Assembly: GCA_029210625.1 (NCBI GenBank)
Contig: JARGFU010000002.1
Span: forward strand, 124,001-188,000
Length of the DNA: 64,000 nucleotides
Source of the DNA: Deltaproteobacteria bacterium
GTDB taxonomy: Bacteria > Myxococcota > Myxococcia > SLRQ01
Direction of reading: 5' to 3'
Shown: positions 8,281 through 17,935 of the stretch, piece by piece
Layout: every line of letters starts with the position of its first letter
How positions within the stretch are numbered: the first letter of the stretch is position 1
Notes under the pieces: model-generated
The model's database searches: none
The model's input: the letters and a program-made list of their open reading frames with translations, nothing else
What the model was told of the DNA's origin: nothing
Position numbers and translations under genes: made by a program

Positions 8281-9921
8281 CTAGGGCTCGCGCCCCCCCG
8301 CTGCCAGGTCACAGACCTCTCTGAGTATCTCGCGGGCTATTTCCGGAATCGCTTGCTCGTCGATCCTCTCTGCAAGGACAGCTGCCATTCGAGGCTTGCT
8401 GCCCTCTCCGACCTCCGCCTGGATCGACTCCATCAGTTCGCGCTGACCTGCTGACACCATCAACTCCTCAAACTCCGCTCCCCAGTACCTGAATCGGTCC
8501 AGGTACTGCTGCGGAGCGCCGCCTCCTTCTTGGTCGCGCTGACAGAGGTAGGGGATTTGGAGGCCCTCCAGAAACCTGATCCACGGAGCGTAGTTCGACT
8601 GCCCAGACACATCGATCACGCTCACACCTGCGGCATCCAGGTCCATGCCGATTCTAGGGGCGATACCGCAGAGGAAAGCTGTCTCTGTTGGGCCCTCTAC
8701 CAGAAGAGCCGCGCGCGCAAACGGAAGTTCTCGGTAGCGAGGATCGGCGAAGCGACGCTCGAACATGACTTGCTCCCCAGGCGTCTCCGGCACTAGGGCT
8801 CGGCAAATGCTGGACCCCTCGACGCTTGGAGCGATTCGATACAGGAAGCGCAAACTGGATTCCTCTATCAACCCAGGATCGTGCGTTATTAGAAGCACTT
8901 GGTTCCGCTCCGCTGCATCCCTGATGGTGCGACGCAAGCGACGCTGTGCCTGCGGATGCAGGTGCAAACCAGGCTCCTCAAGCACCAGCACTTTCCCTTC
9001 ATGGTGTGCCAGGTTGGCCAGAATCGTCAGCACCTCGACCACGCCCATGCCGATTCTCTGGTGAGGAATCGGCGTTTCGCTGCCAGCCCGATAGAACATC
9101 AGCTGGGCAGGGGTCCCCTGTGACCCCATGGTTTCAAACTGCAGATCGGGAAAGAAGTGCGAGAACTCTTTCTCCACCGCTTCTAGGCGCTGTCGCCCTG
9201 GGCGCAAACCATTTGCAAGGTTGTACAGAAGGGTGGCCAGGGCGCCCCCGTCGAGGGCATCCCGTACACCTTTCCCATCGTCAACAGCCACCGTTTCGGG
9301 GCGTTTTCGGATCTCCCCCAGCACCACAAACGCGTTCATGAGAACACCGTTCAGCCACTGTCGAGGATCTTGACCCAGAGCGAAGGCCCCACTGGAGGCC
9401 CTCAGGTCCTCAGCAGAATCCGTCCGACGAAAGGCCTTCGCGAGGTGTACGGTATCTGCAACCGCTTCTCCCCCGTTGAACCGGATGGCCGTTCGACCCA
9501 AGTATACGTGGTACCCGTCACTATGGCGTATCCTGATCTCCGACTCATTGGTCTTGGGCGGGAAGACGGCTTCACCACAGAACATCCCCGAGAACTTTGA
9601 GCTAATCTCCTCGGCCAACGGCCGGCCAGACTTGCGCTCCACCGCCGCAACCTGCCTCCACATCTCCATGCGGATCGTGCTGTCATCCTCTTCGTCGAAC
9701 TCGATCTCCACCAGAACCTCTGCTTCTCGGTCTGGACGGAATCGCTCCGCCTGTGGAGGCAGGTATTGGCTGGTCCTCGTAGCCGCCTGCAGAGCCGCGA
9801 TGATAGATGATTTTCCAGCGTTGTTTTCGCCGAGGATCTGCGTCAAACCCGCAGAAAGCTCGATCTCCTGCCTCTCCCGGTAGCACCGGTAGTTGTCAAA
9901 AATGATCTTGCGGACCCTCAT
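8281..9921 (-). CDS. OLD-family ATPase/TOPRIM nuclease
   Basis: 546 residues. The N-terminal ABC-type ATPase has Walker A GENNAGKSS (about residues 32-40) and Walker B VLVLEEPGLHLHP (about 313-325), followed by LLITHD. The C-terminal TOPRIM-like domain begins AALLVEGPTETAFL and continues VIDVSG...IPYLCQRDQEG. The family DxD metal motif appears as QRDQ, so only one of the two aspartates is obvious and catalytic competence is uncertain. OLD proteins act in phage exclusion, alone or with a UvrD-like partner (Gabija). It lies 78 bases downstream of hsdS on the same strand and is probably the last gene of the restriction operon. Confidence 0.85.
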   Translation of the reverse strand: MRVRKIIFDNYRCYRERQEIELSAGLTQILGENNAGKSSIIAALQAATRTSQYLPPQAERFRPDREAEVLVEIEFDEEDDSTIRMEMWRQVAAVERKSGRPLAEEISSKFSGMFCGEAVFPPKTNESEIRIRHSDGYHVYLGRTAIRFNGGEAVADTVHLAKAFRRTDSAEDLRASSGAFALGQDPRQWLNGVLMNAFVVLGEIRKRPETVAVDDGKGVRDALDGGALATLLYNLANGLRPGRQRLEAVEKEFSHFFPDLQFETMGSQGTPAQLMFYRAGSETPIPHQRIGMGVVEVLTILANLAHHEGKVLVLEEPGLHLHPQAQRRLRRTIRDAAERNQVLLITHDPGLIEESSLRFLYRIAPSVEGSSICRALVPETPGEQVMFERRFADPRYRELPFARAALLVEGPTETAFLCGIAPRIGMDLDAAGVSVIDVSGQSNYAPWIRFLEGLQIPYLCQRDQEGGGAPQQYLDRFRYWGAEFEELMVSAGQRELMESIQAEVGEGSKPRMAAVLAERIDEQAIPEIAREILREVCDLAAGGREP

Positions 9922-9999
9922 TCGTCTCCTCCACGACCAGCCCTAGGTCCCAACGAAATCCTTCAAGGGCGGCAATTCGGCTGCGGCCAACTGGGTGAG

Positions 10000-12099
10000 C
10001 TACTGCCTCCCATTTCGCACTCTCCGTGCATCAAACCTTTCGACCTCGCCACGACGAATGGCGGAGTTGAGTGCACTCTTGAGAGCCTTCTGCGACGGTT
10101 GCGAAAGCCGAGCGAAGCCGAGGTGCTCGACCACCAGGCGGAAGACCTCTTCGCGCTCGTAGAGGCGCCCCTTGGACATCGCCGAGCCGATGGCTTTCCG
10201 CAGCACCTCTGGCTCCATGTCCGACAGCCGGGCCGCCGACAGGAAGTAGACGCCGTCTTCGCTCTCCAGGATTCCTCGACGGACGGCGGCACGAACGTGG
10301 CCGGATAGGGCCTTCTTGATGTTCTTGCCCAGGCGCAGGTAGCCGAGCGCATTGGCCAGGTCCCGCAGCAGATCGTCCCGCTCATGCCCTGCGCGGGTCG
10401 CGATCTTTCGGATGAGCGCCATCGCTGCGGCCTGGGTCAGCTCCTCAGGCGCCTGCTCAGGCGCCTTCGATGTCTTGGGCTTCCGCCTCGCAGTAGCCTT
10501 GCCCTTCTTCGGCTGGTCGGCGAAAGGCTCGGCTCGTGGCTCGGCCTTCGAGTTGCGCTTGCGCCGAGCATTCTTCTTCGGCGCCTGCGCCTCTCGCTCG
10601 GCCCTGATTCGTTCCAGCAGCACGCTGGCGGGCTCGTCGTTCGGGTCCTGGGGGACGAGTTCACCACGGAAGGCCTTAGCGAGAGTCGCCTGCTGGAGGT
10701 TTTCCAAGTCCCTATTGAGAGAGGCAGATCGCTCTTCTGCTATCTCAATGAACTCAAGCATGTCGTTGAGTTTCGTGACGAGCACTCGCTGTTCGGCGAT
10801 TGGAGCCAAAGGCATCGCGAGACGCTTGATCTTTCCCTGGAAGAGGTTGCTCTGCGCCGTCTGAGTCTTCGCTCGGTCCATCTGCGATTGGAGCACCGGT
10901 GCCCGAAAAGCCAGCGACTCGAAGTGGTCATCAACGAGAACCGGTCGAACTACAGCAACGCTCCGAACGAGCGAGAACCGTAGACCTTCGTCGACGGTGC
11001 AGGATCTACCCACAGTGCCCGAACAGGAAAGAAGAACGTCGCCTTTCTGAACCCTTAGACGCTTCGAAAGGAGGCGATGAGTCTCCTGCGAGATGTAATC
11101 TACTTTCGCGAGGCTCAAGTGCCCGTTTCGGACATTCCTGGCGGAGAGCAGAAACACGCCGCTTCCGGTTCGCTTCGGGGTGGCGTGTTCACCGTCAGTC
11201 ACGAAATCGCTGGTCTCCTCAACGCTTGCCCAGCACCACCCGTCCGGCAGCTCAGGCAGCCCCTCTCTATCGACGGGCTCCGGCTCCCGGTACTTCTTGG
11301 CTGCCTTGGCTCGTTCCTTCTCCAGCACGGCCGAATCGTCATCATCGGACCAGGGCTTCCGGGCGCTCCTTGCCTTGGCTTCGGCCTTGGCGCGGGCCTT
11401 CTCGGCGGCGTCTTCGATCCAGCGGGTGCGGCGCTCGGTGCGGATGCGCTTGAGCAGCTCGGAGGCAGGCTCGACGTCGGGGTTCTGGGCGCGCCAGGCC
11501 TTCGTCAGGTCGCCGCGAAAGGCTGCGGCCAGGACCGACTGGCGGAATTTCTCCAGCAGCGGCGGGATGGCGTCGAGTGCCTCTTTGGCGGCCTCGGAGC
11601 GAATCTGTAGGGACTCGATCTTGGCGACGATGCGCTTCTGCTCGTTGAGGGGGGCGACTGGCACCAACTTCGTTGCGAGCGCCTTCTGATTAATCTTCGG
11701 CAGGACTGTACGGCCCTGGCTCCTTGAGACCTGGGCGGTGAACATTGACGAAATCAACCACTGATGGAGAAACACCGCTTCGATGTAGCCCCTAACCGGG
11801 TACATGTCGGCGCTGCACAGACCCTCGAAGTTCGCCAGGACCGCCTTGGCCAGATAGGGCCGGATCTTCGAGTAGAGGATCTGCCCGGCGTGAAACCTGT
11901 GCTTCGGGCTGGTTACGCCATCCTCAGCAACCGTTCGGTAGGGCAAAAGCCTGCCAGTGCCCGACTCGATGTGGTTCGGCGCAATATGCGGCTTCTCCGG
12001 ATGGCCGGAAGGATCAACCAGATCGGACTCCACCGCCGCCACATCCGCGAATGCTGCCCAGTTCCACGACCCAGGTAGAGAGTGGTGCTCATCGCTCAT
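10000..12099 (-). CDS. hsdS: Type I restriction specificity subunit HsdS with extra C-terminal domain
   Basis: 699 residues, against about 400-600 for usual HsdS. Two half-subunits are visible: TRD1 (about 1-145) with conserved helix PLNEQKRIVAKIESL, and TRD2 (about 300-440) with PIAEQRVLVTKLNDM. Each half ends in a matching segment (AAFRGDLTKAWRAQNPDVEPAS and AFRGELVPQDPNDEPAS). It selects the DNA target for HsdM and HsdR. Residues about 515-565 form a Lys/Arg/Ala/Pro linker. The last about 135 residues hold a domain with three helix-plus-wing-like segments (VRAAVRRGILES, IGSAMSKGRLYE, LNSAIRRGEVER) that is not part of standard HsdS. The ATG overlaps the hsdM stop (ATGA). Confidence 0.93.
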   Translation of the reverse strand: MSDEHHSLPGSWNWAAFADVAAVESDLVDPSGHPEKPHIAPNHIESGTGRLLPYRTVAEDGVTSPKHRFHAGQILYSKIRPYLAKAVLANFEGLCSADMYPVRGYIEAVFLHQWLISSMFTAQVSRSQGRTVLPKINQKALATKLVPVAPLNEQKRIVAKIESLQIRSEAAKEALDAIPPLLEKFRQSVLAAAFRGDLTKAWRAQNPDVEPASELLKRIRTERRTRWIEDAAEKARAKAEAKARSARKPWSDDDDSAVLEKERAKAAKKYREPEPVDREGLPELPDGWCWASVEETSDFVTDGEHATPKRTGSGVFLLSARNVRNGHLSLAKVDYISQETHRLLSKRLRVQKGDVLLSCSGTVGRSCTVDEGLRFSLVRSVAVVRPVLVDDHFESLAFRAPVLQSQMDRAKTQTAQSNLFQGKIKRLAMPLAPIAEQRVLVTKLNDMLEFIEIAEERSASLNRDLENLQQATLAKAFRGELVPQDPNDEPASVLLERIRAEREAQAPKKNARRKRNSKAEPRAEPFADQPKKGKATARRKPKTSKAPEQAPEELTQAAAMALIRKIATRAGHERDDLLRDLANALGYLRLGKNIKKALSGHVRAAVRRGILESEDGVYFLSAARLSDMEPEVLRKAIGSAMSKGRLYEREEVFRLVVEHLGFARLSQPSQKALKSALNSAIRRGEVERFDARRVRNGRQ

Positions 12100-13550
12100 T
12101 CAGCGACCTCAGCCGTGACTCCATTCCCATTCGGATCGAGCATCTCCATGAGCGCCTGCATCTCCTCGGTCGCGGTCTGCAGGTGCACGAGGATCTCGGC
12201 GGCGACCTCGTCGGGCTCGGGCAGGTCCTCGGCCCGATCTACCGACTCGTCCCGCAGCCAGGTGATATCGAGATTGTCGCCGCGCTTGGCGATGAACTCC
12301 CGGTCGAACTTCCGGAAGCGCCCTTCCTCGCCCTCGTCTTTGCGCTTCGAGCCGCCATTCGGGTCCTTGCCGTAGGCATCGACGAAGGGCTGCAGGTGCT
12401 CCCTCGTGAAGGGCGTGCGCTTGCCGAAGGAGGGCATGTTCGCGCGCAGGTCGTAGATCCACACCGCCTTGGTGTTGCCGGTGTCCTTCTTCTCGCCCCG
12501 CTGAAGGAAGAGCACGTTGGTCTTCACACCCTGGGCGTAGAAGATGCCGGTCGGTAGCCGCAGGATCGTGTGCAGGTTGCACTTGTCCATCAGGTCCGAG
12601 CGGATCTGCTGGCCGGTCTTGTCCTCGAAGAGCACGTTGTCCGGAAGCACCACGGCGGCCCGGCCGCCCGGCTTCAGGTTCCGATAGATGTGCTGCAGGA
12701 ATGCCAGCTGTTTGTTGCTGGTCGGGAAGGTGAAGTCGTCCCGGGTGGGCTTGCCGCCGCCCTTCTTGGTGCCAAAGGGAGGGTTCGTCAGGATGACGTC
12801 CGACCTCGGTACGCCGGAGCCGAGGGGAGAGAGCGAGTCCCCGAGCAGGATGTCGCAGTCGATGTCGTGCAGCAGCGCGTTCATCAGCGCGAGACGCTGC
12901 GTGTCGGGGACTAGCTCGATGGCGTAGTAAGCCTCCTTGCGCTGGAAGACCTGCTCGGCCTCCGAGAGGTCGAAGAGATCGTCCGTGGCCGCCTTGACGT
13001 GCCGGTCGGCGGCGATGATGAAGCCCAGGGTTCCGGCCGCCGGGTCCGAGACTCTCTCGCTCGCCTGGGGCTTGATGATGTCCACCATCGCCTCGATGAG
13101 CGGCCGGGGCGTGAAGTACTGGCCCGCCCCGGACTTCTTCTCGTTCGCGTTTTTTTCCAGCAGACCCTCGTAGAGGTCGCCGAGGCCCTCCTGGCGGGCG
13201 CTGTACCAGTCGAGAGAGTCGATGCTGCTGACGAGCTTGGCGAGGTTTCGCGGCTGGCGCAGGGAGGTGTTGGCGTTCGCGTAGATCGCCTGGATCTTGC
13301 CGCTCACCTCCGTGCCCAGGTGGATGAGCAGCTCACGGTAGAAGGTCAGCTGCTCGGTGCCGTCCTTCGAGATCAGGTCACTCCAACGCCAGCCCTTGGG
13401 CAGGCTCTTCTCGGTGCCCGTCTCCTGGGCCATCTTGAGGAAGAGCAGGTAGGTCAGTTCGGTGACGTACTCGTGGTAGGTGATGCCGTCGTCGCGCAGC
13501 ACATGGCAGAGATTCCAGAGCTTCGCGACGATGTCGTGCGTGTTGGTCAT
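12096..13550 (-). CDS. hsdM: Type I DNA methyltransferase subunit HsdM
   Basis: 484 residues, starting MTNTHDIVAKLWNLCHVL. The ATG at 13,550 overlaps the hsdR stop (ATGA), so it is preferred to an ATG five codons upstream. The N-terminal helical bundle is followed by an N6-adenine methyltransferase domain: AdoMet-binding DPAAGTLGFII and catalytic ILTNPPFG (the NPPF motif). It protects host DNA and is required for target recognition by the complex. The C-terminus is acidic. Operon order is hsdR-hsdM-hsdS, all with 4-base overlaps. Confidence 0.96.
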   Translation of the reverse strand: MTNTHDIVAKLWNLCHVLRDDGITYHEYVTELTYLLFLKMAQETGTEKSLPKGWRWSDLISKDGTEQLTFYRELLIHLGTEVSGKIQAIYANANTSLRQPRNLAKLVSSIDSLDWYSARQEGLGDLYEGLLEKNANEKKSGAGQYFTPRPLIEAMVDIIKPQASERVSDPAAGTLGFIIAADRHVKAATDDLFDLSEAEQVFQRKEAYYAIELVPDTQRLALMNALLHDIDCDILLGDSLSPLGSGVPRSDVILTNPPFGTKKGGGKPTRDDFTFPTSNKQLAFLQHIYRNLKPGGRAAVVLPDNVLFEDKTGQQIRSDLMDKCNLHTILRLPTGIFYAQGVKTNVLFLQRGEKKDTGNTKAVWIYDLRANMPSFGKRTPFTREHLQPFVDAYGKDPNGGSKRKDEGEEGRFRKFDREFIAKRGDNLDITWLRDESVDRAEDLPEPDEVAAEILVHLQTATEEMQALMEMLDPNGNGVTAEVAE

Positions 13551-16500
13551 GCTGCGTCTTTCCAAACTTCTTCCTGGAGGTCGCCGAGCAGCTGCTCGAG
13601 TTTTCCTCCGAACACCTTGTTCATGCGGGCGAAGCCGCCCTGGGCCTTGAACTGGCCCCGGTCGAGGGCCTCACGGTCCACGATGGTCTCGACCTTCAGT
13701 TGCTTGCCGATGCGTTCCAGCCACTTCTTCTGTGGCGGCGTCCACTGCTGCATCGCCATGATCTTCTGCAGGGCCCGGTCCACCCGCTGCTCGTAGGGCA
13801 CCAGAGGTGAGCCAATGGCCTGCTGCCGGATGAAGCCGATGATCGAAGCCGCGATGTCTTGGTTCTTCACCTGTGAGTACGCTGTCCGCAGCTTCGTCTC
13901 GCTGTAGCCAGCCTCGTCGAGCTTGAGCTTCAGCTCGCGCAGCTGCTGCCGGGTGAGGTCGCGAGGCCGCTGGGTGACGACCTTCAGCGCCTCGATGGCG
14001 TTCGCGTTCTCCTCGATGTAGGCCCGGAAGCCATCGAGGTAGTCCTCCGGCTTCGCGTTGCCTTCGCCGTAGCCTCGCCCCGTCTCGATCAGCTCGTCAT
14101 CGTGGTCGGAGTAGAGGACGTTCCGTCCGCTGCTGGTCTTGAACTTGTCGAGGAAGGCCGCGACACCTTGGTGCTCCTCGAAAAAGGCCACGACCTCGGC
14201 CACATCGCCGGTCTGGAGCAGCTTGCTCACCTCCGCCGGATCGGCGCCCGCCAGCGTCTCGAAGGACTCCAGGTGCTTGCCCTTGATGCGGCCCTTCTTG
14301 GCCTGGAGCTTGGCGGTGATCTCGTCGATCACGCCCTTCTTGTGCCCCTCGTCCTCGACCGTCACCAGCTCCTCGACCAGCTGCTCGAAGGTGATGTGCG
14401 GACGGGTCACCACCGGCTTCATCGAGGTGTAGGGCTCCAGCGCCGAATACAGGTCCACGGCGTCGTAGATGCGGAAGACCTCCTTGCCGATGTCGGGGCA
14501 CAGCCGGGTCGCTCGCCCCATCATCTGCTCGTAGAGAATGCGGCTCTTCACCCGCCGGATGAACACGAGGTTCGTGATCTCGGGGACGTCGATGCCGGTG
14601 GTCAGGAGGTCCACGGTCACGGCGACCTTGGGCAGCCGCTCGTTCTTGTAGCGGCGGATCTTGTCCAGGGGCTTGTCCGCCGCCCCGGTGATCTTCTGTA
14701 CCGCGTCGTCCTCGACCTCGCCGTAGGCCTCGGTGAAGGCCTCCTTGAGCAGGTCCACCACCATGTCCGCGTGGGCGTCTGTAGCGCAGAAGATCATGGT
14801 CTTTCCGTCGAGCGACGGGTCGATCTGCTCGGCCAGGACCTCGCAGACGACCCGGTTGAAGCTCTCGGTGACGACCTTCGTGTTGAAGCCCTCGACCTCG
14901 ATGTCGATCTCATCGGGGGTGTTGAACATCTGCAGCTGGCCCGAGGCCGTGTTGTAGACGCCGACCTCCTCACCGGTCTTCCAGTGGATGCCCTCCTGGC
15001 CGAGCTTCGTGACGATGCGGATGGGCGGCTCGTGGTCCACGAGGTAGCCATCGATCACCGCCTGCCGGTAGCCGTACTCGAAGATGGGCTTGCCGAAGAT
15101 CTCGGTCGTGTGCAGGGCTGGCGTGGCGGTGAGCCCGATGCGGATCGAGTCGAAGTGGTCGAGCACCCTGCGGTACTTGCTGATGTACTCGGCCTCCGAG
15201 CGGAACTCGATCTCCGAGTCCGACATCTCCCGGTCGAGGTTGTAGCCCCGGTGGCACTCGTCCACGACGATGCAGTCGTACCAGTCCACCGGCACTGCCT
15301 CAGCGTCGTCCGAGGCGTACATCAGCCGCTTCACCATGCCCTGCACGGTGGCGACGTGGAGACGGGTGTCGGGCTCGGGCTTCAGGTCACCCAGCCCCTT
15401 CACGTCGTAGATCTCGGTGAGGCTCTGGAGGTTCTCCAGGCGCACGTCCTTGAAGGCATTCTCGGCCTGCTCCCCGAGGGCCGAACGATCCACGAGGAAG
15501 AGCACGCGGCGGAAGCGCCCGGCCTTCAGCAGCCGGTAGATGAGGCAGAGCGCCGTCCGGGTCTTGCCCGTGCCGGTTGCCATCGCGACCAGCATGTCCT
15601 GCTGGCCCTTCGCGATGGCCTGCTCGACGCTCGCCAGGGCGTCGTGCTGGTAGTCGCGGAGCGGCAGGTAGTCGGAGGGCTCGGTCTTCAGCTTGTCGTC
15701 GGCCTTCCCGTGGTCCTGGCCGAGCAGGTCGATGAGACCCTGCGGCGTGTACCAGCCTTCGAGTGGGCGAGGATGGTTCGTGGAGCGCCGGGCATCGAGG
15801 TACCAGATCCCGCTCTTCGTCTTGAGTTGCCGGAGGAAAGGCCGTCCGTTCGTGGCGAAGAGGAAGGGGATGACGTAGTCGCCCCAGGGCGAGCCCTCGG
15901 GCACATGCTCCTCGGTGGCCTTGTAGTCGCGGCTGTAGCGCTTCGCCTGCTCGATGGCGCCCGCCACGTCCTTGCGCTTGCGCTTGGCCTCGACCACAGC
16001 CACGGGGGTCAGGCCCACGAAAAGCACGTAGTCGGCGGGACCGGAGGCCGTCGGCCACTCGGCAATCGCCATGTTGCGACCCTTCGCCGGGCGGGCGCCT
16101 GCCTTGTAGGCAAGTGCGACGGTGTCGGCCTCCCAGCCTGCCTCTCGCAGCTGCTCGTCGATGAGCAGCCGGGTCTCGGACTCATCGAGATCGAGGTCGT
16201 CAGCGGCCTCCTGGGCCTGCTGGATGGCCGCCTGCACCGTCGCCCTGGGGGCAGCGGCGGTCTCGGCCTGGAGGGCCTCCATCTGCTGCGCGTGCTCGGC
16301 GTGCATCGCCGTGGCCCGCCCCTCGGCCTCGCCCGCAAGCTCAAGGGCGGCGGCGGCCTCTTCATAGGCAAACCGGGCGCGCTCCTCGGCCTCGACTCGC
16401 AGCTTCGCCTCCTGCGCAGCCGTCGCCTTCAACTTCGCGAGCTTCGCCTGCTGCTCGACCTCGCGCTGGCGCATCTCGGCAAGCTCGGCCTTCAGTGCGT

Positions 16501-16969
16501 TTCCGGCCTGGACCGGGTCGGGCGGCGGCACGAAGGGCCCCGACTTGAAGGCCTTGCTCTTGAACGCCCGCTGGAACCACACGCCGAGGCGCCAGGCCAG
16601 GCGTAGCTGGTGCAGAGCCTCCCGCTGTGTGCCCTCGACGTCGTGCACGGCCCGATTCCCGGCCTTTCGCAGCGAGTGGAAGAGGTCGCCGACCTCATGG
16701 TCTGTCACGCCGGAGTCTCGCAGCCGTCGCAGGAGGTCGATCTGCGCCTCCTCCGACGACGTGTAGATGCCTGTGCGTGCTGCGGCCTCACGAGCGAGCA
16801 CCTCGCCGAGTTGCCGAAGCTTGATCAGGGCGACGCCAGGGTCCTCGAAGACGTAGCGCTCAGCACGGGCTCCTAGCTCGGCGAGCAGCGGATCGACGGC
16901 CGCAAGATGGCCGAAGTTCGGCGACGCCTTCGCTCCGGTCCCCGGTGCTTTGCCGCCCTGCCCCGCCAT
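13547..16969 (-). CDS. hsdR: Type I restriction endonuclease subunit HsdR (EcoEI-like)
   Basis: 1,140 residues. The first about 110 residues resemble a DUF4145-type helical domain. A coiled coil rich in Ala, Glu and Gln follows to about residue 260. The nuclease domain shows ADYVLFVGLTPVAVVEAKRK, the D...EAK active site. The SF2 motor has motif I MATGTGKTRTA, motif II VVDECHRGY, motif III GLTATPA and motif VI MMGRATRLCPD. The end matches the EcoEI-type R-subunit C-terminal domain. It translocates and cuts unmodified DNA with HsdM2-HsdS. It is the first gene of the leftward defence operon, divergent from the HTH gene at 17,180. Confidence 0.96.
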   Translation of the reverse strand: MAGQGGKAPGTGAKASPNFGHLAAVDPLLAELGARAERYVFEDPGVALIKLRQLGEVLAREAAARTGIYTSSEEAQIDLLRRLRDSGVTDHEVGDLFHSLRKAGNRAVHDVEGTQREALHQLRLAWRLGVWFQRAFKSKAFKSGPFVPPPDPVQAGNALKAELAEMRQREVEQQAKLAKLKATAAQEAKLRVEAEERARFAYEEAAAALELAGEAEGRATAMHAEHAQQMEALQAETAAAPRATVQAAIQQAQEAADDLDLDESETRLLIDEQLREAGWEADTVALAYKAGARPAKGRNMAIAEWPTASGPADYVLFVGLTPVAVVEAKRKRKDVAGAIEQAKRYSRDYKATEEHVPEGSPWGDYVIPFLFATNGRPFLRQLKTKSGIWYLDARRSTNHPRPLEGWYTPQGLIDLLGQDHGKADDKLKTEPSDYLPLRDYQHDALASVEQAIAKGQQDMLVAMATGTGKTRTALCLIYRLLKAGRFRRVLFLVDRSALGEQAENAFKDVRLENLQSLTEIYDVKGLGDLKPEPDTRLHVATVQGMVKRLMYASDDAEAVPVDWYDCIVVDECHRGYNLDREMSDSEIEFRSEAEYISKYRRVLDHFDSIRIGLTATPALHTTEIFGKPIFEYGYRQAVIDGYLVDHEPPIRIVTKLGQEGIHWKTGEEVGVYNTASGQLQMFNTPDEIDIEVEGFNTKVVTESFNRVVCEVLAEQIDPSLDGKTMIFCATDAHADMVVDLLKEAFTEAYGEVEDDAVQKITGAADKPLDKIRRYKNERLPKVAVTVDLLTTGIDVPEITNLVFIRRVKSRILYEQMMGRATRLCPDIGKEVFRIYDAVDLYSALEPYTSMKPVVTRPHITFEQLVEELVTVEDEGHKKGVIDEITAKLQAKKGRIKGKHLESFETLAGADPAEVSKLLQTGDVAEVVAFFEEHQGVAAFLDKFKTSSGRNVLYSDHDDELIETGRGYGEGNAKPEDYLDGFRAYIEENANAIEALKVVTQRPRDLTRQQLRELKLKLDEAGYSETKLRTAYSQVKNQDIAASIIGFIRQQAIGSPLVPYEQRVDRALQKIMAMQQWTPPQKKWLERIGKQLKVETIVDREALDRGQFKAQGGFARMNKVFGGKLEQLLGDLQEEVWKDAA

Positions 16970-17123
16970 GATGCTCCCCGATTCCCGCGTGTGGATCGTC
17001 AGCCCGAAGACCCAAGGTATTCGTCAAAAGCCCGGGGGGAAACCCCACCAACGCGCTCGATCGCGGCCGAATGTCAGTTCAGGACAGAGGCGAGGTGCCA
17101 GGACCATGAGCGGGCAGCCTGCC

Positions 17124-17139
17124 GTCAGTTAGTCGGCCA
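17124..17139 (+). repeat. GTCAGTTAGT motif, copy 1
   Basis: GTCAGTTAGT followed by CGGCCA, 41 bases upstream of the HTH gene at 17,180 and in the divergent region with hsdR. A second copy (GTCAGTTAGT then GGCCA) is at 17,936-17,950. Two near-identical sites before two genes suggest a shared operator or promoter element. Confidence 0.45.
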
Positions 17140-17179
17140 CCACCTTGGTGATATGTGGCCCGCCCCTCATCCTCAGGGC

Positions 17180-17833
17180 ATGAGCATGCACTCGCGTTCC
17201 GAGGCCGCCGACCTGCTCGGCATCTCCGTGTCCAAGCTTCGCCGCCTACAGGCAGATGGCGACATCGAGTCCGAGGTCGATGACAGCGGCCGACACCACT
17301 TCGACCTCGACGACCTGCGTGAGCTAGCCGACGAGCGCGGCTTTGACTTCGCCGAGCCCGACGAGGAAGACGACGACGACGAGCCCGAGGTGCTCTCGCC
17401 GCCCAGCCCGACCCTCGAGCCACAGCCAGCACCCGTGGCCGGTGACCTAGCCGCCCGGGCCTTCAGGCTCTTCCAGGACGGAGCACCGCCAGTCGAGGTT
17501 GTGATCGCGCTGGAGATCACACCAGAGACCGCTGAGGCCCTGCAGGACGCCTGGGTCCGTATGACCGCGCGGGAGTTGCCGGTGTTGGGAGCCGAGGTGC
17601 GCCTGGCGGAAGTCGAGGACGACGTGGCCGGGCAGGCCGCGCAGCTGCGGGCCCTGGCGAGCGCTGTGGCCGATGTGCGGCGCGACCTGGAGGCGGTTCG
17701 GGCCGCTGCCTCGACCAGACGGGCTGGGTCTCATCCTCTGGGGCCGTGCCAGTGCGGTCGGGGCCTGGTCGTGCCCGCGAAGGTGGCCGTTTGCAGCGGC
17801 TGCCACGGGAGCTACTTGATGCCAGGCAGCTGA
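17180..17833 (+). CDS. MerR-type HTH protein with C-terminal zinc ribbon-like motif
   Basis: 217 residues from ATG 17,180 (MSMHSRSEAADLLG); longer in-frame starts overlap the hsdR promoter region and give no homologous-looking sequence. The N-terminus is a helix-turn-helix of the MerR/excisionase type (SRSEAADLLGISVSKLRRLQADGDI) with a wing-like segment. A very acidic linker (EPDEEDDDDEPE) follows, then a helical region, and a C-terminal CQC...CSGC cluster that could bind zinc. Divergent from hsdR, it could regulate the restriction operon, which is a common arrangement to delay restriction after entry. This role is inference. Confidence 0.75.
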   Translation: MSMHSRSEAADLLGISVSKLRRLQADGDIESEVDDSGRHHFDLDDLRELADERGFDFAEPDEEDDDDEPEVLSPPSPTLEPQPAPVAGDLAARAFRLFQDGAPPVEVVIALEITPETAEALQDAWVRMTARELPVLGAEVRLAEVEDDVAGQAAQLRALASAVADVRRDLEAVRAAASTRRAGSHPLGPCQCGRGLVVPAKVAVCSGCHGSYLMPGS

Positions 17834-17875
17834 CCTGCCGCCAAGCCTGTCGCGACAGCCGTCCGGCAGGGGCTC

Positions 17876-17901
17876 AGTCACCCCCCCTAAGGGGGGTGAC
17901 T
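17876..17901. terminator. Perfect 11-bp stem-loop between HTH gene and next ORF
   Basis: AGTCACCCCCC and GGGGGGTGACT with loop CTAA. There is no T-tract, so it may be a Rho-assisted terminator, a protein site or an mRNA structure. A smaller perfect palindrome, CTGTCGCGACAG, sits about 30 bases before it. Confidence 0.5.
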
Positions 17902-17935
17902 GCCACTCATCCGACAGGTGGCTGCCGGGGGTCTT

